Source: Palsa-883 sp035696165
GTDB taxonomy: Bacteria > Pseudomonadota > Alphaproteobacteria > Acetobacterales > Acetobacteraceae
Assembly (NCBI GenBank): GCA_035696165.1
Contig: DASRQX010000153.1
Coordinates: 4,588 to 68,587, forward strand
Direction of reading: 5' to 3'
DNA: 64,000 nucleotides
Under the pieces are notes generated by a model that was given only the letters and a program-made list of their open reading frames with translations, searched no databases and was not told the origin of the DNA. The translations under genes were made by a program, and so were the position numbers. Below, one piece after another: positions 8,975 through 20,500 of the stretch (the first letter of the stretch is position 1; every line of letters begins with the position of its first letter).

Positions 8975-9799
8975 TCATTCCCCAGCTTCCCGCCAGCGAT
9001 ATCTGGGCGCCCAGTCAAGCACGTTGCGGGCGCGGTCGCAGCGCACCAGGGATTGCCACGGATCAGTCGGCTCCGGGCCGCGCCATGGCACGCCAGGGTG
9101 AAGCCGCGCTGCGAGTTCGCGCACCGGGATCGGCGAGGTGACGTCGTCGGCACAAATCAATGCGGTGACATGGCCCGGGTCAGGACAGCGCAGTGCGGCA
9201 AACACCGCGCCGGCGGCGTCGCGAGCGTCAAGGAATGCGCCGTATTCCCAGAACGGCGTCCATTCCGCTGCGGGATCGGCCGCGCGTGCGGCAATGAACT
9301 GCGCACGCCGGGCCGGGCCCATCACGGCCGGCGGGCGAAAGCAGATGGTTGCGATGCCGGTGCTGAGGGTGAAGCAGCGGCACAGTTCCTCGACCAGGCG
9401 CTTCGCCATCCCGTAGGGGGTGGGCGGATGCATCGGGTGATCGTCGTCGATCGGCAGGTAATCGGGCACTCCTTCGCCGCGGAAGATGCCGAGCGCGTTG
9501 ACGCTGCTGAATGTCACCACCCGATGGCTGCCGGCCTGTTGCGCGGCGGCCAGGGCGTTCCAGTTGCCGGTGACGTTATGGGTGATGAACCGCGCGCCCG
9601 GATCATCGCCGCCGCCACTGCCGCCGGCGGCGTGAACGATGGCGTCGCACTCAGCCGCGGCCGCTGTGAAGCCGCGCGGATCGAGCACATCGTGGCCGTC
9701 TGCGATGTCGAAGCTGACGGCCTCGTCGCCCTCGGCCCGCAGGCGTTCGACGACGGCGCTGCCGATCAGGCCGCGGCTTCCGGTGACCAGTACTCGCAT
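8975..9799 (-). CDS. NAD(P)-dependent epimerase/dehydratase (extended SDR)
   Basis: 274 residues. The Rossmann fold opens at the start with VTGSRGLIG; the catalytic motif is Tyr-x-x-x-Lys in PYGMAKRL, with the Ser of TFSSVNALG ahead of it. These are the marks of extended short-chain dehydrogenases acting on nucleotide sugars, sugar acids or related substrates. The start is the ATG at 9799, two bases after the stop of the ABC permease, so it is the last gene of the importer operon and probably acts on the imported compound. Confidence 0.85.
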   Translation of the reverse strand: MRVLVTGSRGLIGSAVVERLRAEGDEAVSFDIADGHDVLDPRGFTAAAAECDAIVHAAGGSGGGDDPGARFITHNVTGNWNALAAAQQAGSHRVVTFSSVNALGIFRGEGVPDYLPIDDDHPMHPPTPYGMAKRLVEELCRCFTLSTGIATICFRPPAVMGPARRAQFIAARAADPAAEWTPFWEYGAFLDARDAAGAVFAALRCPDPGHVTALICADDVTSPIPVRELAARLHPGVPWRGPEPTDPWQSLVRCDRARNVLDWAPRYRWREAGE

Positions 9800-9801
9800 G
9801 A

Positions 9802-10635
9802 TTATCCCTTCACGGCTGCGGCGGTCAGGCCCTTGATGAAATAGCGCTGGAAGAACACGAACAGGCAGGCAATCGGGATGGTGGCCACGGTCGAGGCGGC
9901 CATCGCCGCACCCCACATCGGCGCGTGCTGGTAGGGCTGGCTGTAGTTGGTAAGGCCGACCGCCAGCACGTTCAACTCGCGGTCCTGCACGATCACCAGC
10001 GGCCACAGGAACGAGCCCCACGACCAGATGAAGACGATGATGGCCAGGCTAGTCAGGGCCGGCAGCAGCAGCGGCAGGACGATGCGCAGGAACATGTGGA
10101 ATTCGCCGGCGCCGTCGACCCGCCCCGCCTCCAGCAGTTCGTCCGGCAGGTCGGCGGCGTATTGCCGCATCATGAACACGCCGAACGCATTCATCATTCC
10201 GGGGATGATCAGGCCGGGATAGCTGTTCTGCCAGCCGAACGCTTTTATTTCGATGAACAGCGGCACCACCAGGATCTGGAACGGAATCATCAGCGTGCAG
10301 ATCACGCAGAAGAACAGGACGCTGCGGCCGGGGAAGCGGTATTTGGCGAAACCGAAGCCGGCCAGCGCGCCAAAGAACACGGTGATCGCAACATGTACCA
10401 GCGACAACAGTGTGCTGTTGAAGAAATAGCGCCACAGCGGGGCGAAGTCGGCTGCCTCGCGGAAGCGGTTCAGCCACTGGAAATCATGCGGCAGCCAGTG
10501 GATCGGAATGGCCTGGATTTCCGGCTCCGCCTTGAACGCGGAGGTGACCATGAACCAAATCGGGAACGCGAACACGATCGCCGCCGCCAGCGCGGTGAGA
10601 AACAGCAGCGGGTGCGCTCGTTGCCTAGCTGACAC
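9802..10635 (-). CDS. Carbohydrate-type ABC transporter permease (MalG-like)
   Basis: 277 residues with six predicted membrane segments; the first is near residues 9-30. The cytoplasmic coupling loop is ELLEAGRVDGAGEFHMFLRIVLP, matching the EAA motif of sugar importer permeases. It starts at a GTG (10635) lying inside the end of the upstream permease, an 11-base overlap. With the partner permease and binding protein it forms the membrane channel of a CUT1-type importer. Confidence 0.9.
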   Translation of the reverse strand: MSARQRAHPLLFLTALAAAIVFAFPIWFMVTSAFKAEPEIQAIPIHWLPHDFQWLNRFREAADFAPLWRYFFNSTLLSLVHVAITVFFGALAGFGFAKYRFPGRSVLFFCVICTLMIPFQILVVPLFIEIKAFGWQNSYPGLIIPGMMNAFGVFMMRQYAADLPDELLEAGRVDGAGEFHMFLRIVLPLLLPALTSLAIIVFIWSWGSFLWPLVIVQDRELNVLAVGLTNYSQPYQHAPMWGAAMAASTVATIPIACLFVFFQRYFIKGLTAAAVKG

Positions 10636-11518
10636 GGCGGTTGAACCAGAGCTGGGCCGCAGTGACGGTCAGGATCATCGCGAACATCACCACCGACACC
10701 GCGGCGGCATCGCCCATGCGGAAATACTGAAAGCCGTATTTCAGCACCAGCAGCCCGAGCACCAGGGTGGAGTTGGCCGGGCCGCCCGGGTCGGTGCTGA
10801 GTACGTATTGCAGAGTGAACGTCTGGAACGCGTTGATCGTGCTCAGCGCGGCGACCAGCACGGCGGTGGAACGAAGCTGCGGCAGGTCGATATGCCAGAA
10901 GGTCCGCGCCGGCGTGGCGCCGTCGATATGGGCGGCGTCGCGCAATTCGGGCGGAATACCGGCCAGGCCAGCGAGCCAGATCAGCATGAAGAATGGGATC
11001 GCCGCCCAGTCATGCACCGCGATCATCGACAGCGGTGCCAATGCGGTGCTCGAAAGCCAGTCGATCTCGGTCACACCGCGCCAGGCGCCGGCCAGCCAGG
11101 TCATGATGCCGTTGGGATGCAGCAACATCCGCCAGACCACCGCGACGACCACAACAGGCGGCAGGACGGGCAGAAAGAACAAGGTCTTCAGGATCTCGCG
11201 GCCGCGGAAGGCCTGATCGAACAGCAGCGCGGCGAGCAGTGAGACGAGCCAGACCGGCACTGTGGCACCAGCCACGAACATCAGCGTGTTGCCCAACGCC
11301 GTCAGAAACAGGTGGTCGGTGAAGAGGTTGCGGAAGTTGTCGAATCCAACCCAGTCCGGAGGGTCCAGCAGGTCGTAGTCGGTCAGGCTGAGGGTGAAGC
11401 CGAACAGCACCGGGAAGATGCTGAACACCGCAAAATAACCGACCACCGGCAGGACGAAGATCAGGCCCCACCAGCGCCGACCAAGCGGCCCCCATCTTCG
11501 CACCGGCCCTGTTCGCAC
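10625..11518 (-). CDS. Carbohydrate-type ABC transporter permease (MalF/UgpA-like)
   Basis: 297 residues with six hydrophobic segments. The EAA loop reads ELRDAAHIDGATPARTFW. It follows the binding-protein gene by 35 bases and overlaps the second permease gene. No ATP-binding subunit is encoded beside these permeases, so a shared ATPase (MsmK/UgpC type) from elsewhere must energise the importer. That is known for several CUT1 systems. Confidence 0.9.
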   Translation of the reverse strand: MRTGPVRRWGPLGRRWWGLIFVLPVVGYFAVFSIFPVLFGFTLSLTDYDLLDPPDWVGFDNFRNLFTDHLFLTALGNTLMFVAGATVPVWLVSLLAALLFDQAFRGREILKTLFFLPVLPPVVVVAVVWRMLLHPNGIMTWLAGAWRGVTEIDWLSSTALAPLSMIAVHDWAAIPFFMLIWLAGLAGIPPELRDAAHIDGATPARTFWHIDLPQLRSTAVLVAALSTINAFQTFTLQYVLSTDPGGPANSTLVLGLLVLKYGFQYFRMGDAAAVSVVMFAMILTVTAAQLWFNRRVS

Positions 11519-11553
11519 CTGCCCGGCGCCTTCCCGCGTTGCTTGTTTGGCCG

Positions 11554-12858
11554 CTACTTCAGCATCGCCTCGGCGCGCGCCTTCTCGCGCTTCAGCACCG
11601 CATTCATGTCATCGTTCTCCTGCGGCAGGATGCTGGCAATGGGCTGGCCGCCCTGCATCACGGCGTCTCGGCCCCGCACCACGATGTCGACGAGCTGACT
11701 GTAGCCGACGACGCGCGGCCCGAACTTTGCCTTCTTCAGTTCCGTCAGGAAGACCTGGCTGTCGGCATCGCCGGTCTGGGCAATCACCTCCGGGCGAGGC
11801 ACGAACAGCCCGGCGCCGGTGAACAGCTGCACCGCGTGATTGATGTAGAACCGCGCCAGCTTCCATGCCGCCTTCTGCACCGCCGGCGCGGACCGGGCGT
11901 TGACCATCATGTAATACGCGTAAGCATCGAAGCCGTTGTCGTTCTTGGCGTCGGCGAAGCGCGGCAACGGCTTTACCGTGTAGTCGATCTTGGCGTCGCG
12001 CACCTGCGGAATGCCCCAGATTCCGAAGCTGCAATCGGTGGCGAGGTTGCCCCCGAGGAAGTCGGTCCGGCTGTCGGTGTATTGCGGGCCGCCGAGTTTG
12101 TACTTGTTCACCCAGTCTACCAGGTACTGCATCACATGCTGTGCCTCCGGTCCGTCGAAGGTCGCCTTGTAGGCGGCCTCGTCGACCACGTTGGCGCCGA
12201 GCTGGAGCATCATGGTGTTGAGCGTCAGCCAATAGGCGGGGCCGCTGGGCCAGTCGAAGTCGAAGCCGCGGCGAATGGGCACGCCGTTGGCGTCTCTTTT
12301 GGTGAGCTTCTCGGCGATCGCCGGCATTTCCTCCCAGGTCTTGGGAAAGTCGCGCGTGGGGTCGAGGCCCGCGGCCTTCCACAGCGCGTTGTTGGCGTAA
12401 CAGGCGTAGTTGCTGACCTCGGTCGGCACGCCGTAGAGCTTGCCACCAAACCGGATCCCGTCGAAGCCGGTCAGGTATTGGCTGGTCATCGCCGCCTGGT
12501 CGGCGTAGCCCAACGCGGCGTAATCGATCGGTGCCAGAATGCGGGCGTTGTAGTACTGCGCGACCAGGAACGACGAGGTGTTGAACAGATCGGGACCCGA
12601 GCCCGCGGCGAAGGCGGTGATCAGCTTGGTGGGATATTCCGAGGCCGCGATCACCTCGTACTGCACCTTGACGTCCGGACTGGCCTTTTCGAACTCGGCG
12701 ATGATCGCCTTGTCGATGGGGATGCGCGGCGGGTGCTCGTGCATCCACATCTTGATGGTGACCTGCTCGGCGCGGACGGCGCCGGGGCTGCCGGCCCCTA
12801 GGCCGATGACGATGGCGGCGCCGGTGAAGACCGCTTGGAACAGAGTCCGGACCGTCAT
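11554..12858 (-). CDS. Extracellular solute-binding protein of a sugar-type ABC importer
   Basis: 434 residues. A Sec signal peptide spans about residues 1-30, with a likely cut after AVRA. The mature part starts EQVTIKMWMHEHPP, and the family-1 solute-binding pattern continues with a helix ending in FEKASPDVKVQYEV and an AAGSGPDLF stretch. The start is the ATG at 12858, preceded by an excellent AGGAGG; the frame continues upstream, but that part is unlikely to be translated. Its ligand is unknown. The dioxygenase gene upstream and epimerase downstream suggest an ether- or acid-containing sugar-like compound. Confidence 0.9.
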   Translation of the reverse strand: MTVRTLFQAVFTGAAIVIGLGAGSPGAVRAEQVTIKMWMHEHPPRIPIDKAIIAEFEKASPDVKVQYEVIAASEYPTKLITAFAAGSGPDLFNTSSFLVAQYYNARILAPIDYAALGYADQAAMTSQYLTGFDGIRFGGKLYGVPTEVSNYACYANNALWKAAGLDPTRDFPKTWEEMPAIAEKLTKRDANGVPIRRGFDFDWPSGPAYWLTLNTMMLQLGANVVDEAAYKATFDGPEAQHVMQYLVDWVNKYKLGGPQYTDSRTDFLGGNLATDCSFGIWGIPQVRDAKIDYTVKPLPRFADAKNDNGFDAYAYYMMVNARSAPAVQKAAWKLARFYINHAVQLFTGAGLFVPRPEVIAQTGDADSQVFLTELKKAKFGPRVVGYSQLVDIVVRGRDAVMQGGQPIASILPQENDDMNAVLKREKARAEAMLK

Positions 12859-12892
12859 CGGTTTCCTCCTGCGTTTATTGCCTGTAGTGGTT

Positions 12893-13783
12893 CTACGCCG
12901 CCTGCTCGATCGTCGCGACGTCGCCTGCCAGCGTGGTGCGGCGCACGTCGCGCACTTCCTTGTGATCGAACCGCCGCGCGCGGTGCATCGTCGTGCGATT
13001 ATCCCACACCACCAGATCATGCACCCGCCATTCATGCGAATAGACGAACCGCGGCTGCGTCGCATGTTCGGTAAGATCGCGCAGGAACATCCGCGCTTCG
13101 GGGATGGTCCAACCCAGAATCGCACCGGCATGGGACGACAGGAACAGCGACTTGCGTCCGGTCACCGGATGGGTGCGAACCAGCCGTTGCCGTACCGGCC
13201 TGAATGCCGCGATCTCCTCCTCGGTCAGGTCGGTGAAGCCGATCGCCTCACGCGAAAATCGTAAGGAATGTTCGCAGACCAGGTCTTCGACCTCGGCCCT
13301 GGTGCGCGCATCGAGCGCATCATACGCGGCGCGCATGTCGGCGAATTCGGTGTTGGCGCCCCAGGATGGGATGATGCGTCCCGACAGCAACGAATATTTT
13401 GCCGGGATCGGGCGGAACGAGCTGTCGGAATGCCACAGCCGGTCACCCAGCTTGAAGAACCACACGCGGTCCCGCGCCGACATGATCTTGCCGGTCTTGT
13501 CGAGGTTGGAGAAATCCGCGATGCCGGGGCCAAGCCGCGCATCGTTGCGCTTGAGAATGTGACCGGGGGTTTTGTAACTCTCCAGCTCGCCGAACTGGCG
13601 GGTAAATGCAAGCTGCTGATCATCGCCAAGCTCCTGGTCGCGAAACACCAGGACGGCGTATTGATCCATTCCGGCCTCGATGTCGGCGATCTGCTTGGGA
13701 CCGAGCGGCCTGGCGCAGTCCACACCGGACACCTCTCCGGCAAAGGTCGGTCGCAACTGGCTGATCGATACAGGCATCTCCAT
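12893..13783 (-). CDS. TfdA/TauD-family Fe(II)/2-oxoglutarate dioxygenase
   Basis: 296 residues. The iron triad is His118 and Asp120 (LWHSDSSF) with His267 (TTMHRARRF); Arg278 sits where the family binds the 2-oxoglutarate carboxylate. From memory the spacing equals that of 2,4-D dioxygenase TfdA (His114, Asp116, His263, Arg274) shifted by four, and stretches such as ANTEFADMRAAYDALDARTR, RLVRTHPVTGRKSLFLSSHAG and RDLTEHATQPRFVY look much closer to TfdA/TfdA-alpha than to taurine dioxygenase. Such enzymes cleave ether bonds of aryloxyalkanoates. The true substrate may be a natural ether. It is first in the operon, 34 bases ahead of the binding-protein gene. Confidence 0.9.
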   Translation of the reverse strand: MEMPVSISQLRPTFAGEVSGVDCARPLGPKQIADIEAGMDQYAVLVFRDQELGDDQQLAFTRQFGELESYKTPGHILKRNDARLGPGIADFSNLDKTGKIMSARDRVWFFKLGDRLWHSDSSFRPIPAKYSLLSGRIIPSWGANTEFADMRAAYDALDARTRAEVEDLVCEHSLRFSREAIGFTDLTEEEIAAFRPVRQRLVRTHPVTGRKSLFLSSHAGAILGWTIPEARMFLRDLTEHATQPRFVYSHEWRVHDLVVWDNRTTMHRARRFDHKEVRDVRRTTLAGDVATIEQAA

Positions 13784-14000
13784 CGTTCCCTTTTGGCGTC
13801 ATTCCGTCCAGGTTTCAGGCCACACCGGCGCGTCCCGCCGGCCGATCCGGGGCAGGGGCAAGCCGCGCCGGATAGTGGCACGCGGCTGGCCGACAGGGCA
13901 GACCCAAGTGCATCGTCGGCACCGCGTCGGCGCTGGGCGTTCCGTCGCTGTGGGCGCCGCCGTCGTCCTGCGGCATGCTGTGCCCCGGGAGGAAGCGGAT

Positions 14001-14351
14001 ATGCTCAAATGCGTGAGCGCGATCACCCTGGCGACGCACGACATGGCGCGCTCGGTGGCGTTCTACACGGGGCTTGGCTTCGAGCTGAAATTTGGCGGAC
14101 CGCAGGCGTCGTTCACCAGCTTCCATGCCGGCAGCGGCCATCTGAACCTGACCGCGGCGCCGAGCGGGCAGGTATGGTCCTGGTGGGGCCGAGCGATTTT
14201 CTACGTTGATGACGTCGATGTACAGCATGCACGCGCGGTGGCGGCCGGGTTGTCGCCCGCGTCTGCGCCGCGCGATGCCCCGTGGGGGGAGCGCTTTTTC
14301 CATATCGTTGATCCCGACGGACACGAACTCAGCTTTGCACAGCCACTGTAA
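14001..14351 (+). CDS. VOC/glyoxalase-fold protein
   Basis: 116 residues, the size of a single VOC protein made of two beta-alpha-beta-beta-beta modules. The first module holds ITLATHDMARSVAFYTGLGFEL and the second ends in HIVDPDGHELSFAQPL, the usual His/Glu metal-site positions of glyoxalases and ring-cleavage dioxygenases. GGGAGG precedes the ATG at 14001. The substrate is unknown; it could be a dioxygenase, a lyase or a binding protein. Confidence 0.85.
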   Translation: MLKCVSAITLATHDMARSVAFYTGLGFELKFGGPQASFTSFHAGSGHLNLTAAPSGQVWSWWGRAIFYVDDVDVQHARAVAAGLSPASAPRDAPWGERFFHIVDPDGHELSFAQPL

Positions 14352-14544
14352 CGCCGGTTCCCGGAGACGCGGTGTCGCCAGCCATGCGAAGACGCCGATA
14401 GAACATCGCAAGTGGTGTGTTAAACTTGTCACAACGTTCCGGTTGGTATGCGTGAGTCCCCACCCACCGCGCGTTGCGCCGATCGGCCGATCGGCCGAGC
14501 AGCCACTGCGACGCGACACGACCGCCATTGCCGGAGCCTGAAAC

Positions 14545-17500
14545 GTGACGATTTCCTGCCCAGGTATTCCACTGCCGGATCGTGGTGTCCCTTCGGGACG
14601 GCATCGAGCTCGCCGCGTCAGCCTGATAGGCGCCGTGGTTGCGTGCCTGTTGCCAGCCATGGCCGCGGCGCAGAGTTTCGATTGCGGCAAAGCGCAAGAC
14701 CCCACCGATCGGGCGATCTGCGCTTCCCCGCGGCTGCGGCAGCTCGATACCGAGCTGGCGGTGGCCTACGCGGCTGCCGTGAAACGCGACACCGTGCAGG
14801 CCGATGCCATACGCCAGGCGCAACGAAGTTGGGCCAAGGGCCGCGCGACCTGCCTATCCCGCCCGGTTCCACCGGCAGGCGGGACGACAAATCCGGAGCA
14901 ATGCCTGGTCGTGGCTTACGCCAGCCGGCTCGCCACTCTCGCCGCGTCGACCGCGTCCTCGGCACCGACCGCGTCCGCCGCGCCGACCACGTCCTCGGCA
15001 ACACCGACTGCGTCCGCGGCAGCAGCCCCTGCATCGACCACCGCTGTCCCGCCGACGCCCGCCACACCGGGGGCCGTCGCACCGGGGGCCGTCACGACCG
15101 TGTCACCCACTCCTGGCGTGGCGGGAACCACCCCGGCGTCGCCCGTCCCGGAACCCACTCGGGCAGCGCAACAAAACCCCACGCATCAGGGCACCCAGGG
15201 CGCCAGTGCATCCCGGGGGACATCGCAGGGATCGGGGCAGACCGCCGCGCCGTTCGCGTCGCCACACCCGGCAGTCGGGTTGCCGGCGACCCCGGCCGGA
15301 ACCGCGGCATTGGAGCGCGACCGTTTTCCCACCGCCGGCGAAACCGACGTTCTGCTGCACGTCACCACCCCAGGCCGCTTTGCCGTTCGCGCCCAAAGTC
15401 CCACCGGCACGGCGTTGCAGCTCGTGGATATGCTGACCGGTCCCGGCGACCGCGCGGGCTGGCCCGGCAAACAGGACGGCCGCATCGACGCCCTGCTCGA
15501 CACCGGCACCTATAAGCTGCGCGCTTTCGGCGATAAGGCCGCAACCGGCGACACGGTGTTGTCCCTCGCGGCATTCGCCGAAGCCGGTCCCGCCCAACTC
15601 GCCCCCGGCTATCAGCCGGTGGCCACGACACTGCGCGATCTGCAATTCCAATCGTTCTGGCTGGCGGTCGGTGACACCGCCGCGACCACCCGCATCGAGG
15701 CGGCCGGGCGCAGCCTCGCGGCGCTGAAGCTGTGGCGCGACGGCCGCGACCTTATGGCGATGCCGGAGACAGTCCGCGTCCTGACACCGACCCCGGCGCA
15801 CCCGCTGACCGATATCCTGCTGTCCGGCCATGTGCCGCCCGGCACCTACCTGGTCACCGCCTATGGCGGCCCGAAGCTGCCCTGGTCTGACGGCGCCGCG
15901 GACGAACCGCTCTACCTGCGCACCGGACGTTCCACTGACCTGCTGGCGGGCGGCGTGTCCGCCCAGGTTGGGGTGTTCGGCACCGAGGTGTTCGACACGC
16001 CGCCGGACGCCGCTCGCGTGCTGCTGATCCTGCCGCAGCCCGCCGAGGCCCACCTGAGTGCCACCGCGCCCGTTGCGAACCTGAACACCGCCGACATGGC
16101 AAAGAACGATCGTCGGCGCGCCACGCTCCTGGACCTGCCGGGCAAACCGCAGCAGGAACGAACTGTCAGTCTCGAGGCCGCGCCGGGTCAGGCATTCACC
16201 CTGTGTCCCATGGCGGCTGCCGGCGCGCCGGCGGACCGGCCGGGCCGCTTCTGGTTCGGCGTCGCGGAACCGGCGAACGGTGGCGATGAGGCGCCGGCCG
16301 CCGCCATCCTCATGCAACTCCGCGCCGATCCCACGGGCACGGCCACCCCCGAGGTGCTCGCTGCTCCCGGCGTGCCGGCGATCGGCCCCGGCAAGGCTTG
16401 GCGTGTCCGCTTCAACCTGCGCGGCAACACGGCGCTGCTGTTCCACGCAACTTCTGTCGTCACCGTCGCGGTGCACGCCGAGGGGCCGGCGGTCACGCCG
16501 CGCGTCACCACTCTCCAGGGGGCCGTGCTCAACGCGATGGGCGATGGCCGTACCGCGACGACCTGGGCACTGTCGCCCGGCTGGTACACGCTGGCGCTGG
16601 CCACGAAACCCGGCGTGGCCGGCATCCTCGACCTGACGCTCGGTCCGCCCGGCCTGGTCCCGCCGGCGCCGGAACAGCCCGGGCCGGAGGCGCCGGTCCT
16701 GTCGTTGGGGGAGCACCAGATTGATGCGCAATCCGGGGCGCAATCCCGCTTCGCACTGCTGGTCAACCGCGTGCCGGGCGTCCCGCCCGACCTGCTGACC
16801 CGCGCGGTCCCGGTGGAACTCGCCGACGGTCCGCTGGTCCAGACGCTGCCAGCCGGCGCGACGCTCGACGTCCCGGTGCATGCGCGAAGTCCCGGCGTGC
16901 TCCAGGTGCGCGACATCGGCGGTGGCGCGCCGCTGGAGACCCGAGCGGTCAACTCCGGCACAACCACGTCGGTCGCCCTGGCTGCATCCGATCACGCCCA
17001 TACCGTGGCGGTCGCCCTGCTTCCGCCGCCACCGGCCCCCCCCGATCCCACGCCCGCGCCTTCGCTGACCTCCTTGCGGGACGGCGAACCGGCGTTCCTC
17101 GATCTTGTGCGTGACGCGCAGGCGAGCTTTGCCCTGACGGTCGGGCAGGGGGGGCTTTACCGCGTGGAGACGCTCGGCCGTCTGAAGACCGCCGGCCACA
17201 TCGCCACCGCGTTCATTCCGGTACTGGGTCAGGCAACCGCGAATGGCATTGGCAGCAACATGCTACTGCAGCGCTACCTGCGCGCCGGGCGCTACCGGCT
17301 GGACGTGACGGCACGTGATTCGGCGGGACGGCTTGGCGTCAGCGCGACCGCGACCGCCTTGTCCGACGGCGCCGGCCTGCTGCCCGGCGGCAGCACGCGC
17401 GCGACACTGTCGCCGGGCCGCGGCGTCGCCTTTCCGATCCGCATCACCACCGCCGCGCGCTATCACCTCGACCTGCTCGGCGACGGCCGCGTGTTCATCG

Positions 17501-20500
17501 CGCGGCTGGAGGATGCCGACGGCTGGCCGCTGCGTGCCGCCGGCGATCTGTCCTCGGTCGATCAGGATTTGCTGCCCGGCGCTTACCGGCTGATCGTCCA
17601 GCCGCCAAGCGTTCAGGCCCAGGTCGTCGCGCGCCTGCAACGGATCGAGCTACCGGTGGCGCTGACCGGCCACGGCCCTCACAAGCTGCCGTTCGACGCC
17701 GAGCAGTCGCTGCAATGGCGGGAGCCGCCGGGTCGCGACGATCCACGCGCACCGGACATCTGGACCTTTGGGTTGGCCGGCCCGGCCAAGGTGACGCTGA
17801 ACATCGACGGCGACGGCATGGCCGCCGCGCTGCAAGCCGACCCGCTGCAGGCCGACCCACCGCAGACCGGGTCGCTTCAGGTGGGGGCGGCGAAACCGGA
17901 CGCGCCGCCGCTCGGGCGCCTGCTGGCCGGCACCAAGCTGGTGATCGACCTGCCGGCCGGGCGCTATCGTGTGGCGGCCAGCAGCCTCGGCCGCAACGAC
18001 CGGTTAGCCTACACAATCACATTGCACAGCGACGAATTGCAGCCCGACACTCCGCGCCGCGTGACGCTGCCAACCGAAGTGCCGTTCGCCGTGGCGGCAG
18101 CGCGGGTGGTGAGCCTGACCAGCTTCGGCAGCGTGCCGTTGCGCGCGGAGTTGCGCGATGACGCCGGCCATGTGCTGTCCCGCGCCGCCGGGCGGACCGA
18201 TGACTGGAACATCGCCCTGTCGCGTTTCCTGTCGGCCGGGCGCTACCGGCTGGCGCTGGCGCCGCTGCTGCCTCCAGCTGGGCGGGCGAGGTCAGAGGCC
18301 GCCGATACGCAGGACAACACATCGGACAATGACGCGGACGCAAACGACAGCGGCAAGGCCAGCGAGGGCACCGCGAACGACGCCGATAACCAGCCAATGG
18401 ATCAATCGGCCGCGCAGACCGCCGACCAGGACGCCAGCACCGACCAGACAAGCGCAAGCCAGGGCAGCAACGATCAGACGAGCAACGATCAGACGAGCAA
18501 CGACCAGAGTAGCAACGACCAGAGTAACAACGACCAGAGTAGCAACGACCAGGCAAATCCCGATCAGGCAGGCAACGACCAGGCAAGCTCCGACCAGGCA
18601 AGTAACGATCAGGCCGACCAACCCGCGACCGACCACCGACCGGCTCGCACTGAACTCACGCTCCTGCTGCCGCCGGACATGCAAGACGTGCCGTTGGCCG
18701 GTGATGGCGCCATGGTGCTTCCGGGCGGCGGCATTCAGCACGTAGCGCTGCCGGCGACGCAGGCCGGCAGCCTGCTGGTGGCCGCCGCCGAGGCATCGGT
18801 GGAGCTGATCCTCGCGCTGGAGCAGCGGGCCGCCGACGGCTGGCATACGGTGGGCCAGAGCCAGGGGCTGGCGCCTATTCTGGGGACTCCTGTCGGGAAT
18901 GCGGCGGCGGACCGGCGGGTTTCGGTCTGGACGGTGGATGGCGGCACGGTGCCGACCCGGTTCGCCGCGCGCGCCGTGACGGCAACGCCGGTGCCGATCG
19001 GCACCGTGCCTCTGGCGCCGGTGGCGCTAGGCGGCATCACCGGGCACTGGAACGCGGCACTCGTAGCCGATCCGGGCGCCAGTATGTTGCGCCTGGCCGA
19101 ACCGCACTCCGGACTGCTCGCCACGTCCGCGCCGGATCAGCCGGCCGCGCCGTCGCCTGACGGGACGATCGTCGCTCAGTCAGATGCGGTGTGGCTGTTG
19201 GCGTCGGACCCGACGCCGCCACGTCTTGCCGTGGTCCAGGCGGGGCCGGGTGCCGAGCTTACGCTCGGCGTGCCCGCGGTGGGCCGGGCGACCTTGCCCA
19301 TCGCCGATCCCACGGGGGCCATTCCCACGGGGGCTGTTCCCGCGGATGGCGCCACGGGGGCCAAGCTATGCGCCTATGTCGCCACCTCCGCGCTGGGCCA
19401 GCCTGGATTGCAGGCCGGCCGTGGCATGGGTGTGGCGGATGGCAGCGCCTTCGCACTCTGCGGCGGGGCGACGCTCATCGCCTGGAATGCCGGCGACGAC
19501 ACGGCGCTGCGCCTACGCCTGCGCCGGTACGATCTGACGCCGCAACCCGAGGTCGCCGTCGACCAGGCGTTCGCCGGCGCGCTGCCGCCACATGCCGCGG
19601 TCCGGCTGCGCCTGCCGATCGGGATCAAGCGGCTCGATGCCAGCCTGGCACCGGGCGGTGCGCTGGTCGCGGGCTGGCAGCAGGCTGACCCGATCACGGA
19701 CGCAGTCACCGTATGGGCCGGCAACGCGGCGCTCAGCCGCAGCCTGACCGGCGGCTGGACCGATGCGCTGCTGGTCAACACCGGCGACGATCCGGCGCCG
19801 GTGGCGCTGGCCGTGACCACGGTCGGCGAACCCCAAAACCTTGCATACGGCCGCATGTTCCGCCGCTTCTTCGGCGCCGACGGGTCCTTCGTCCTGCCGC
19901 TGACCGCCAAGCCGGGCCAGCGCCTTGTGCTGGCAGGCGACGCAACCGCATCGGTGCAACGCCCGGACGGGCAGGTGCGCCAGGGCCGGGCGATCCCGCT
20001 GGATGGTCCTGCCAGCGCGGTGGTGACGCACGGCACCGGGCCGCTGGCGCTGTGGATCGAGGGCCCGGGTGTCTCGCCCTGGCCCGACGCCGCGCCGCGC
20101 GACGTGACGCTGCCGCAGCACCTGATACTGGACCAGGAGGCGATGACGCTGCACCTGTCCCCCGGCGCACCTGTGCTGCTGCGGCTGGCCAGCACTGGCC
20201 CCGCCATCGTCGCGATCGGTGCCGAGCCACCCGAGCTGTTCGGCAAGGGTGTCGCGCTGGCGCGCTACCTGCCGGCGGGCGACACCACGCTGCGCCTGCT
20301 GTCGCCTCAGGACGGCAAGCTGTCCGGGGCGCTGGAACTGTCCGGCAGCCCGGTGATCGAGGTGAATGAGGGCCTCGGCGCACCGGTCGCCATCCCGCCC
20401 GGCGGCGCCGCCGTGTTCGGCTTCACCGTCACCGTGGCGGGGCCGGTTGGGCTCGGCGTTCGTGCGGATCCGGATCGGGTGGCGGTGCGATTGCTCGATG

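Noticed and set aside
14426..14452. Possible promoter before the giant gene (TTGTCA / TATGCG)
   Set aside because: The spacer is only 15 bases and the -10 is poor; not strong enough to list as a feature.
18466..18615. CRISPR-like periodicity
   Set aside because: Units are contiguous 15-base coding repeats without spacers; no CRISPR array or cas gene is seen in the window.
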